Below, one piece after another: positions 17,544 to 27,679 of a DNA stretch of 64,000 bases. This DNA comes from an uncultured Ruminiclostridium sp. (lineage in GTDB: Bacteria; Bacillota; Clostridia; Oscillospirales; Acutalibacteraceae), in contig CABUCM010000008.1 of assembly GCA_902490005.1 (NCBI GenBank), forward strand, positions 1 through 64,000. The letters are read 5' to 3'. Numbering within the stretch: position 1 is the first letter of the stretch; each line of letters begins with the position of its first letter. Below the pieces are notes generated by a model. It ran no database searches. It saw only the letters and a list, made by a program, of their open reading frames with translations, and had not been told where the DNA came from. A program made the position numbers and the translations under genes.

Positions 17544-19043
17544 TTACCCCTGGAAAAACCGAGCTGCCTCCTCCGTGCTCAATAGGCTGAAGGATGGCGA
17601 CGAGCTCAGGTCCTCCGGTTCATAGCCGTGTTCCACTAAAATATCTTTCGCGATCCGGTATTCGCTTTGCATGAAAGCATGAATGGTCCGCGAAAACCGC
17701 TCCGCGTCGTTATCCAAAACGGCCGCTATGACAGCCCGCGTAAATGCGATTAGAGTCTGGTCAAGTCCCGGCATCTCTTTTCTGTATTTCGCCATGGGAT
17801 ACCCCCAGAGATTCAGGCCGTATAGTTTCCCGTAAATCTCCTGAATCACCTGCAGCAAGCTGTGCTCCGCGACAAAGGCAAAGATGCTCTGCGGGGAGAT
17901 ATAATACCGTTTGTTCTGCAAATACCCTTTCAGAAGATCCGCGAGCTCCGTTCTTTGTGCGTCAGAAAAAGTCTGCAGCGCCATGCGCATAACGCCTTTA
18001 CAGGAGTCCGCAAGCAGTTCGAACGACTGAAGATAGTAGGCCATGTTGCGGCGGATTTTGGGAACGGTAAGATCCGGCGTCTGTCCGGTTTCAGAATCGC
18101 TCAGCATGAGAATCCTCGTGCCTTTGCCGTTGATGGACTGCGTGGCGCCAAGCTGGTTCAGCACGCCGATGGTGCGCCGCATGGTGCTGACGGATACGCC
18201 GTATTTCCCAGCCAGTTTTTCATAGGAAGGTAAAAACTCCATGTCCCGGAAATCTCCCAGATAGACGTCATGAATGACCCGGATAGCCAGATTGCCGCAA
18301 ATCTCAGGCCGGTCGCGGTACACCTTCCACACAAACGGGAGCGTCTCTATATCTGGCTGTTCCGGAATTCGGGCATTGATATAGGAAAGGATCTGCTTGG
18401 AAACATCCCGCTGAAACGCCAAATGCGCTTCATAGATGCGCGCCGGATTTTTAGCCCTGCCGGCGGCAATCAGCTCCCGGAGGCGCCTCCGGCTGGTTCC
18501 GGCGTCGTACAGCCGGTGCCCCTTGTTCTCCATAGGAAAAGGAAGCCCGAGGTACAGGGTGCTTTCCCAAAACAGGTTCATGACAAGGGGATTTTGCACT
18601 TTTTGCAGGATATAGCAGAAGAACCGCATCTGGTCCTCTGGGTCCGGCTGCTCCGCCAGCCGGGTGAGAACCGCGAAATCCTGTTCGTCCATTTGACAGA
18701 GGCTTTTGACCATCATCGGCAGGACCACCAGCTCCGTGGACTGGTAGAGGTCGGGAATCATAGCCCGGCGCTTTGAAAAAAAGCGGACGGCATAGTCGTC
18801 CAGCTCCCTGTCGCTCTGCCGGAACAGCACCTGGGCGCTCCGGCCGTGGCATCTATGGATGTATCCGTCCTCCTGCAAGCGTTTCAACGCGGATTTTATG
18901 GTAAGCGACGATACGCTGAATTGACGGCATAGGGTGTCAATTTTCGGCAGGCTGTCCCCGTATTTGTAATACTGAAAATGAAACCGGACAACAAAATATT
19001 CGTAAATCAGGTTCGCGAAGCCCTCGTCATTCCGCATATCCAT
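17544..19043 (-). CDS. Double GntR-type regulator
   Basis: A cytoplasmic regulator of 499 residues, about twice the usual GntR length. A GntR winged helix lies at ~1-75 ('YGDSLPKIDTLCRQFSVSS', 'LKRLQEDGYIHRCHGRS') and a second at ~235-310 ('FLPSYEKLAGKYGVSVSTMR', 'LNQLGATQSINGKGTRIL'). Each is followed by a long helical segment that could bind an effector, so the gene looks like an internal duplication. AAGGAAG precedes the ATG; an ATG two codons on is also possible. It is divergent from the lipoprotein gene at 19357 and may control it. The effector is unknown. Confidence 0.75.
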   Translation of the reverse strand: MDMRNDEGFANLIYEYFVVRFHFQYYKYGDSLPKIDTLCRQFSVSSLTIKSALKRLQEDGYIHRCHGRSAQVLFRQSDRELDDYAVRFFSKRRAMIPDLYQSTELVVLPMMVKSLCQMDEQDFAVLTRLAEQPDPEDQMRFFCYILQKVQNPLVMNLFWESTLYLGLPFPMENKGHRLYDAGTSRRRLRELIAAGRAKNPARIYEAHLAFQRDVSKQILSYINARIPEQPDIETLPFVWKVYRDRPEICGNLAIRVIHDVYLGDFRDMEFLPSYEKLAGKYGVSVSTMRRTIGVLNQLGATQSINGKGTRILMLSDSETGQTPDLTVPKIRRNMAYYLQSFELLADSCKGVMRMALQTFSDAQRTELADLLKGYLQNKRYYISPQSIFAFVAEHSLLQVIQEIYGKLYGLNLWGYPMAKYRKEMPGLDQTLIAFTRAVIAAVLDNDAERFSRTIHAFMQSEYRIAKDILVEHGYEPEDLSSSPSFSLLSTEEAARFFQG

Positions 19044-19356
19044 CACTTCCTTTTGTTCTTATTTTAACATTTCCGGCGTGAAAACTCCAGATAAACTTGC
19101 GGCCTCCCATCAGGCAAGCGATACTATTATCAGCTGCGCTATATCAATTGGAGGACTAAGGAAGCCGCCTTGCTCTTGTTTTTGACTTCTTTGAAATCGG
19201 CCTTTTAGCCATCTCTTTTCATTATGGAAATGTCCCATGCGATTGATTTTTTCAGGAAGATGCAGTATAATGGCAAAAGAATGACTTGAACAAGGGTGGA
19301 ATTTGAACTTCTAACACATAGATTAAGAGCTTACGCGACGAAGGGGAGTCGGGAAG
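19044..19356. other. Divergent intergenic region, GntR/lipoprotein
   Basis: This 313-base region between two divergent genes holds no gene. It contains the promoter at 19243-19271 and should contain operator sites for the double GntR regulator, but I could not pick out a convincing inverted repeat. Confidence 0.5.
19243..19271 (+). promoter_or_regulatory. Promoter of the lipoprotein-kinase operon
   Basis: TTGATT (19243-19248), a 17-base spacer and a perfect TATAAT (19266-19271), about 85 bases upstream of the start codon at 19357. Confidence 0.7.
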
Positions 19357-21315
19357 ATGAAAAAATCAAAACATGGACGCGGCAGGAAAATCGTTTGCTT
19401 CGGGCTTTGCCTGGCGCTGCTTTTCAGCTTTGCCGGGTGCAAAAAAGATGATCCCAACAAAAAGACAACCGTTACCATGATGTATCCCATTGCTCTGGAG
19501 CAGTTTAAACAGTTGGTGGCGGATACGTATCCCGATATCGACCTGCAGGTGGAATCCACCACCTCCGGGGCCATGAACGGGGACAGCGAGCGCCGCCTGC
19601 GCAACGGGAAGGGCACCGATTTGGTGGTCACTACTCTTCCTACCGGCGACGTGAGGAAATATATGCTGGACCTGAGCGCGACAGCCTTCGCCACCAGCTA
19701 TCAGGCCACTGTGATGAGCCCGGTCATGAGCGAGGGCAAAACCATCTGCCTTCCCCTGCCCGGCCAGTATTCGGGGTATATCCTCAACAAAACACTGCTG
19801 AAGCAGTTAGATAAGCCGGTTCCAACCTCCCCCGCGGACATTATGGCCTTACTGGACGCCGGCAAGGCAAAAGGGCTTGGGATTGGGGCGGATGGAACCA
19901 TGTTCGGCATCGACACGATCAATACCGCCGCCATCGGCTCCTATATCATCGGAACCCGCGTTCCTGATTTCCTTGGGGTGATGGACGGGATTGAATGGAT
20001 GGATGATTTTAATGAAAAAAAGGCGTCCTTCAGCGGCATGTGGGACCACTGCCTGGATACCCTCATGGAATGCGTGGAAAAAGGATACCTCAACCCAAAG
20101 ACGCTCTCCCTGAATAAGACCAACGCCCTTCCGGTCAGGGAACGGATGCTGGACGGCACGCTGCTGCTTGCCTATGGAAACGTCCGGTTATTCAACCAGC
20201 TGTGCGGCGAAACAGAACAGTATGAGTATGTGATGCTGCCATTTTTGGGCGACGGGGAAAATGAACCCTGGGCAATCTCCGCTCCGGACGGCTACATAGG
20301 AATCAACGCGGCTCTGAGTGAAAAAGGGAATGAGGAGAAGCTGGACGCCTGCCAGCGGATTTTATCCCTTCTTTCCACCCAGCAGGGGCAGGACGCCTGG
20401 ATACGCGATACCAAAGCGACCAATTCCTATTTGTCTGATTATAAGGATAAAGACAATACGGTTCCCGCTGGGCTGGAGACTGCTGTAGCGGGTGGATATA
20501 TCTACAATCTGCAAATGCCGTCAAAGATTGTCCAATATTTTGGCCAGGCTATGGTTTCCGTACTGAACGGCGATATGGAGATGGAGGACGCCCTGGCAGC
20601 CGTGGACGACTATTACCGCAACGGTTCCGCCGAGGTGGACTATGACCATTCCGTGGTGGGAAGCGTAGAGCAGGATCTGCTCTATGAAAATTATAATACC
20701 CGGCGGGAGGAAACGGCCATCGGAAACCTGGTGGCGGACGCGGTGAAAGAATATTCCGGCGCCGATATTGCCGTCGTCAACGGCGGCGGGATTCGCGCAA
20801 GCCTCTATCAGGGGGACGTGCTGGGCGCCGATTTGTCCGCCGTCTGCCCCTACGACAACACCATCGTCGTGGTGGAAGCGAAGGGAAGCGTCATTCTGGA
20901 TATGATGAAGAACAGCGTCTCCCTCACCAACCGGGACAACGACGTCCCCGCGGGGCGTTTCCTGCAGGTTTCCGGGCTAAAGTACACCTACAAGCCCCAG
21001 ATTGGCGATACCCCGGCAGAGCTTGTGTCTGTCACGCTGGCGGACGGCGAAGAATTGGAAGCTGGCAAGACCTATGCCCTCGCCATCAATAATTATATGG
21101 CGGGCGCCAGCGGGTATCTCGACAATAACGGGGACGGTTACACTATGCTCAACCTGTTCAGCGATGACGTCCCGAGAGCGGAGGGAGTCAAGCTGGTGAA
21201 GGATACGAAGGCAACCTATGCCGACGCTATGAAAGCGTATTTTGAAAATCATCAAAAGGAGCCGGTTTCCGCCAAGCTGGAAGGGCGTATCACTGTTGCC
21301 GGTGAAGGCGAATAG
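19357..21315 (+). CDS. Solute-binding protein/5'-nucleotidase-C fusion lipoprotein
   Basis: A 652-residue surface lipoprotein with an unusual fusion. Residues 1-28 are a signal peptide ending in the lipobox FAGC (Cys28). Residues ~35-425 resemble family 1 extracellular solute-binding proteins ('LLAYGNVRLFNQL', 'VLNGDMEMEDALAAVDDYY'). Residues ~429-650 are a 5'-nucleotidase C-terminal domain ('ETAIGNLVADAVKEYSGADI', 'VNGGGIRASL', 'AINNYMAGASGYLD'). The metallophosphatase domain that normally precedes this part is absent, so catalysis is not expected and nucleoside- or sugar-phosphate binding is plausible (inference). No transport permease is adjacent; a hybrid kinase follows, which suggests a sensing role. 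AAGGGGAG precedes the ATG. Confidence 0.82.
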   Translation: MKKSKHGRGRKIVCFGLCLALLFSFAGCKKDDPNKKTTVTMMYPIALEQFKQLVADTYPDIDLQVESTTSGAMNGDSERRLRNGKGTDLVVTTLPTGDVRKYMLDLSATAFATSYQATVMSPVMSEGKTICLPLPGQYSGYILNKTLLKQLDKPVPTSPADIMALLDAGKAKGLGIGADGTMFGIDTINTAAIGSYIIGTRVPDFLGVMDGIEWMDDFNEKKASFSGMWDHCLDTLMECVEKGYLNPKTLSLNKTNALPVRERMLDGTLLLAYGNVRLFNQLCGETEQYEYVMLPFLGDGENEPWAISAPDGYIGINAALSEKGNEEKLDACQRILSLLSTQQGQDAWIRDTKATNSYLSDYKDKDNTVPAGLETAVAGGYIYNLQMPSKIVQYFGQAMVSVLNGDMEMEDALAAVDDYYRNGSAEVDYDHSVVGSVEQDLLYENYNTRREETAIGNLVADAVKEYSGADIAVVNGGGIRASLYQGDVLGADLSAVCPYDNTIVVVEAKGSVILDMMKNSVSLTNRDNDVPAGRFLQVSGLKYTYKPQIGDTPAELVSVTLADGEELEAGKTYALAINNYMAGASGYLDNNGDGYTMLNLFSDDVPRAEGVKLVKDTKATYADAMKAYFENHQKEPVSAKLEGRITVAGEGE

Positions 21316-21340
21316 TTTGAAGGGCGTTTGCCCTTCAAAC
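21315..21340 (+). other. Intercistronic hairpin
   Basis: GTTTGAAGGG and CCCTTCAAAC form a perfect 10-bp stem (extendable by one C-G pair), starting at the last base of the lipoprotein stop codon. Only four T follow, after GGG, so it is a weak terminator or an attenuator that could lower kinase expression relative to the lipoprotein. Confidence 0.55.
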
Positions 21341-21416
21341 GGGTTTTGTACCTATCTCGCCAATGGCGGGAATTTCGCAAGCGCGACCGGCACGATTCCC
21401 CGGTTTGCGGAAAGGA

Positions 21417-23996
<2,580 letters not shown>

Positions 23997-24289
23997 ATTC
24001 GGAAAAAGCGTTGGATCATCTAATCAAGCGAGGCGTGAAAATGAACCTGAATCATCTGCGAAAAAGAAACCATTGGAAACAGTCCTGCTGGCGCTTTTCC
24101 GCGTGATGGCTGCCCTGTCCAGCAGGCAGCGTGGCGGAACTGAGCGAAGGCTGGGTCTATGCCTCCCCGGAGGACGGCGGATCTGACCGAACTGCCGTCC
24201 TCCGCACACATTCTGAAGAAAAGCGCGGAACGAATGATATTGTCAACGTCTCATTCCGGCGCTGGCAAATGTTTGGTGAAACAGCTTAA
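23997..24289. other. Gene-free stretch after the hybrid kinase
   Basis: No gene is supported. A perfect 10-bp inverted repeat (GGAGGACGGC 24169-24178 with GCCGTCCTCC 24194-24203) forms a hairpin without a T run. The frames that cross it lack ribosome-binding sites and recognisable motifs. Confidence 0.45.
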
Positions 24290-24337
24290 AAAGGGAAAAA
24301 AGAGAGAGCATGATGTTTTTCGCATCATGCTCTCTTT
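24290..24337 (-). terminator. Terminator of the GGGtGRT gene
   Basis: AGAGAGCATGATG and CATCATGCTCTCT form a perfect 13-bp stem. On the minus strand it is followed by CTTTTTTCCCTTTTT, placing it as the terminator for the gene ending at 24374. Confidence 0.85.
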
Positions 24338-24373
24338 GGTAAGAAATCAGCGTTTATACGGGCTTGAGCCTTA

Positions 24374-25381
24374 TTATTTCAGGCCCTCGTAAACCGCCAC
24401 GGCGCAGGCGACGGTAGCGCCCACCATGGGGTTGTTGCCCATACCCATCAGGCCCATCATTTCCACATGGGCGGGTACGGAAGAGGAACCGGCAAACTGG
24501 GCGTCGCCATGCATACGGCCCATAGAATCGGTCAAGCCGTAAGAGGCGGGGCCGGCGGCCATGTTGTCGGGATGCAGGGTACGGCCGGTGCCGCCGCCGG
24601 AAGCGACGGAGAAATATTTCTTGCCGTTTTCCAAGGCCCATTTTTTATAGGTGCCAGCCACCAGGTGCTGGAAACGGGTGGGGTTAGTGGAGTTGCCGGT
24701 GATGGAAACGTCCACGCCCTCGTGCTTGCAGATAGCCACGCCCTCCAGCACGTCGTTGGCGCCGTAGCATTTCACAGCGGCTCTTTCACCGTCGGAGAAG
24801 GCTCTCTCCTCCTCGATCTTCAGGTCGCCGGTGTAGAAATCATAATCGGTTTTCACATAGGTGAAGCCGTTGATTCTGGAGATGATATAGGCGGCGTCCT
24901 TGCCCAGGCCGTTTAAGATAACCCGCAGGGGCTCTTTTCTGGCGCGGTTGGCGGTGCGGGCGATGCCGATGGCGCCTTCCGCGGCGGCAAAGGATTCATG
25001 CCCAGCCAGGAAAGCGAAGCACTTGGTTTCGTCTCTCAGCAGCATGGCGCCCAGGTTGCCGTGGCCCAAGCCCACGTTTCTCTGCTCGGCCACAGAGCCG
25101 GGCACGGTAAAGGCCTCCAGGCCGATGCCGATAGCGGCGGCGGCATCGGAAGCGGTCTGCACGTTCTTCTTGATGGCGACGGCGCAGCCCAGGGTATAAG
25201 CCCAGGAAGCGTTTTCAAAAGCGATGGGCTGTACGCCCTTTACGATCGCGTCGGGATCTACATTTTTGGAAAGGCACAGTTCACGGGCGTCCTCCAGGCT
25301 GGCGATGCCATACTCGGCAAGACACTTCTCGATTTTGGCCATTCTTCTTTCTTTGCCTTCAAACTTTACATCATTAGCCAT
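24374..25381 (-). CDS. GGGtGRT protein
   Basis: A 335-residue protein of the family named after its motif, seen here as 'SVASGGGTGRTLHPDN' (~residue 270). It is rich in Gly/Ala and has 'GHGNLGAMLLRDETKCFAFL' in the middle. The family is common in anaerobic Clostridia and usually sits beside an Fe-S scaffold-like gene, as here (25416, 34 bases upstream in the same direction). The biochemical role is unknown to me; an Fe-S or redox function is inferred from the partner. AGGAGG lies before the ATG. Confidence 0.85.
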   Translation of the reverse strand: MANDVKFEGKERRMAKIEKCLAEYGIASLEDARELCLSKNVDPDAIVKGVQPIAFENASWAYTLGCAVAIKKNVQTASDAAAAIGIGLEAFTVPGSVAEQRNVGLGHGNLGAMLLRDETKCFAFLAGHESFAAAEGAIGIARTANRARKEPLRVILNGLGKDAAYIISRINGFTYVKTDYDFYTGDLKIEEERAFSDGERAAVKCYGANDVLEGVAICKHEGVDVSITGNSTNPTRFQHLVAGTYKKWALENGKKYFSVASGGGTGRTLHPDNMAAGPASYGLTDSMGRMHGDAQFAGSSSVPAHVEMMGLMGMGNNPMVGATVACAVAVYEGLK

Positions 25382-25415
25382 GTAGCTTGTCCTCCTTATT
25401 TCGGTGTGGTCCGGC

Positions 25416-26108
25416 TTATTCTTCTCTGGGGTCGATATACTTGGCGGCCCCGTCGTAACGGCCGTACTGGCCGATGTTCTTCTTGTACGCTTCGTCCGGA
25501 CTTACGCCGTGGCGGATATCCTCCAGCATTTTGCCAACTTTAACGAACTTATAACCGATAACCTCGTTGTTCTCGTCCAGAGCCATAGAAATGATATAGC
25601 CCTCGGCCATTTCCATGTAGCGAACGCCCTTGACGGAGGTGCTGAACATGGTGCCAACCTGAGAGCGCAGGCCCTTGCCCAGGTCCTCCAGGCCGGCGCC
25701 GATGGGAAGCCCGCCCTCAGAGAAAGCGGTCTGGCTGCGGCCATAGGCCAGCTGCTTGAAGATTTCGCGCATCGCCACGTTGATGGCGTCGCACACCAGG
25801 TCGGTGTTCAGGCATTCCAGCAGGGTCTTGCCCGGCAGGATCTCGGCGGCCATAGCGGCGGAATGGGTCATACCAGAGCAGCCGATGGTTTCCACCAGGG
25901 CTTCCTGCACAATACCCTCTTTCACGTTCAGGGTCAGCTTGCAGGCGCCCTGCTGAGGCGCGCACCAGCCGATGCCGTGAGACAGGCCGGAGATGTCTTT
26001 AATTTCATAAGATTTTACCCACTTGCCCTCTTCCGGGATCGGGGCGGGGCCATGATGAGGTCCTTTTGCTACAGTACACATGTTTTCCACTTCATGGGAA
26101 TAGTTCAT
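25416..26108 (-). CDS. NifU-like Fe-S scaffold protein
   Basis: A 230-residue protein related to the NifU/IscU N-terminal scaffold fold. Candidate ligands lie in 'GWCAPQQGACKLTL', 'ETIGCSGMTHSAAMAAEIL' and 'CLNTDLVCDAINVAMRE'. The C-terminal part ('GYKFVKVGKMLEDIRHG') is specific to the version paired with GGGtGRT proteins. The start at MNYSHEVENM is chosen for AAGGAG seven bases upstream; longer in-frame readings enter the divergent promoter region. It is first in a two-gene operon with the GGGtGRT gene and divergent from the Mrp ATPase. Confidence 0.8.
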   Translation of the reverse strand: MNYSHEVENMCTVAKGPHHGPAPIPEEGKWVKSYEIKDISGLSHGIGWCAPQQGACKLTLNVKEGIVQEALVETIGCSGMTHSAAMAAEILPGKTLLECLNTDLVCDAINVAMREIFKQLAYGRSQTAFSEGGLPIGAGLEDLGKGLRSQVGTMFSTSVKGVRYMEMAEGYIISMALDENNEVIGYKFVKVGKMLEDIRHGVSPDEAYKKNIGQYGRYDGAAKYIDPREE

Positions 26109-26406
26109 ATTGGTACTCCTTTCGGTTTCGGTATCGGGGGACTGCCCGTGTATTTTCGCATACATACTTATTATAAGCAGACTTGTCCAATTTCGCAAGA
26201 GGAAACTTGTCAAAACAGCAGGATTAACAATTTTTTCACAAGCTTTCCCCGGCGCGCCGTGAAAAACTTGGCGTTTTTGAAAAAACGGTCCCGCCCGGCG
26301 CGGCGGCGAAAAGAAAAAACGCCGTAGGGGTTTAAATTTTGACACAGTGTGATATAATACAAAACAGAGAAAATCGAAAGACCGTATGCATAAGGAGAGA
26401 GATACT

Positions 26407-27249
26407 ATGAGCGAAAACTGTACCCATAACTGCGAATCCTGCGGGGAGAATTGCCCCTCCAGAGAGGGCGGCATTCCCAAGGAGCGGCTGAAAGAGGGCT
26501 GCTCGGTGAAAAAGGTCATCGGCGTGGTCAGCGGAAAGGGCGGCGTGGGAAAATCCATGGTCACCTCGCTGCTGTCGGTGATTTTAAACCGCAGGGGCTA
26601 TCATACCGCGATTTTAGACGCGGACGTCACCGGCCCGTCCATTCCCAAGGCGTTCGGCCTTCGCGGCAAGGCGGAGGGCACGGAAATGGGGATTCTGCCG
26701 GTGAAAAGCAAGCTGGGCACCGATATTATGTCCGTGAACCTGCTGCTGGGCAATGAAACCGACCCTGTGGTCTGGAGAGGCCCGGTGATCGCCGGCGCGG
26801 TAAAGCAGTTCTGGACCGACGTGCTTTGGAACGATGTGGACTATATGTTTGTGGATATGCCTCCCGGAACCGGCGACGTGCCCCTGACCGTGTTTCAGTC
26901 CCTGCCGGTGGATGGCATCATCATCGTCACCTCTCCCCAGGAGCTGGTTTCCATGATCGTCACCAAGGCGGTAAACATGGCCAAAATGATGGACGTGCCG
27001 ATTCTGGGCCTGGTGGAGAACATGAGTTATTTCCAGTGCCCCGGGTGCGGCGAAAAATATAAAATTTTCGGGGACAGCCATCTGGAGGATGTGGCCAACG
27101 TCAACGGCCTGAAGATCCTAGGCCGCCTGCCGGTGGATCCCAAGCTGGCCGGCGCCTGCGATAAGGGCGTGATCGAGCTGTTTGAGGGGGACTGGCTGGA
27201 CCAGGCCGCCGACGAGATCGAAGAAAAATGCAAGGTGGAACAGGAATAA
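26407..27249 (+). CDS. Mrp/NBP35-family Fe-S carrier ATPase
   Basis: A P-loop ATPase that binds and transfers Fe-S clusters. The 280-residue protein starts with a Cys-rich tail (CTHNCESCGENC), then the deviant Walker A 'VSGKGGVGKS' (~residue 44), 'DADVTGPSIPKAF', 'DMPPGTGDVPLT', and a C-terminal CxxC in 'QCPGCGEKY' that in the family binds a bridging 4Fe-4S cluster. AAGGAG precedes the ATG at 26407. It is divergent from the scaffold/GGGtGRT operon with ~300 bases between, consistent with a common Fe-S role. Confidence 0.92.
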   Translation: MSENCTHNCESCGENCPSREGGIPKERLKEGCSVKKVIGVVSGKGGVGKSMVTSLLSVILNRRGYHTAILDADVTGPSIPKAFGLRGKAEGTEMGILPVKSKLGTDIMSVNLLLGNETDPVVWRGPVIAGAVKQFWTDVLWNDVDYMFVDMPPGTGDVPLTVFQSLPVDGIIIVTSPQELVSMIVTKAVNMAKMMDVPILGLVENMSYFQCPGCGEKYKIFGDSHLEDVANVNGLKILGRLPVDPKLAGACDKGVIELFEGDWLDQAADEIEEKCKVEQE

Positions 27250-27256
27250 AGGCAGC

Positions 27257-27300
27257 AAAAAAAGCTTCCGGGAGAAGATACCTTCTCCCGGAAGCTTTTT
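27257..27300 (+). terminator. Terminator of the Mrp gene
   Basis: GCTTCCGGGAGAAG and CTTCTCCCGGAAGC form a perfect 14-bp stem around ATAC, flanked by A and T runs. It is effective on plus and possibly on both strands. Confidence 0.92.
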
Positions 27301-27375
27301 CAAGTCTATTGGCATGTTTTTTCTTGACGGCCCTTCGCCGGCCCGCGAAGCGCCGCTTCGGCGCCTGACGGGAAA

Positions 27376-27679
27376 GGCCGGGCCCATTGAGGGCGGGCCC
27401 GCGCCCTCCGTCACAGCTTTTGAAGACGGGGCTGGCTTGCGCCGCCGACGGTGACTGTTTCGGTGAACATGCTCAGCGGCCGGGCCCATTGAGGGCGAGC
27501 CCGGGCTCCCGTCACAGCTTTTGAAAACGAGGCTGGCTTGTGCCGCCGGCGGTGACTGTTTCGGTGAACATGCTCAGCGGCCGGGCCCATTGAGGGCAGG
27601 CTCGCGCCTCCGTCACAGCTTTTGAAAACGGGGCTGGCTTATGCCGCCGGCGGTGACTGTTTCGGTGAACATGCTCAGC
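27376..27679. repeat. Three tandem copies of the amylase gene 3' end
   Basis: Three head-to-tail copies of 102, 101 and 101 bases start at 27376, 27478 and 27579; a fourth start at 27680 matches for about a dozen bases and then leaves into the gene. Each unit holds the last ~22 codons of the amylase-DUF1653 gene including its TGA stop, plus ~34 bases of 3' flank. Only the copy at 27579-27679 is joined to the gene. The silent copies differ mainly at one codon (Ala/Thr against Ile in 'GGISQP') plus an A/V and an F/L change. The period is not a multiple of three. Confidence 0.9.
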
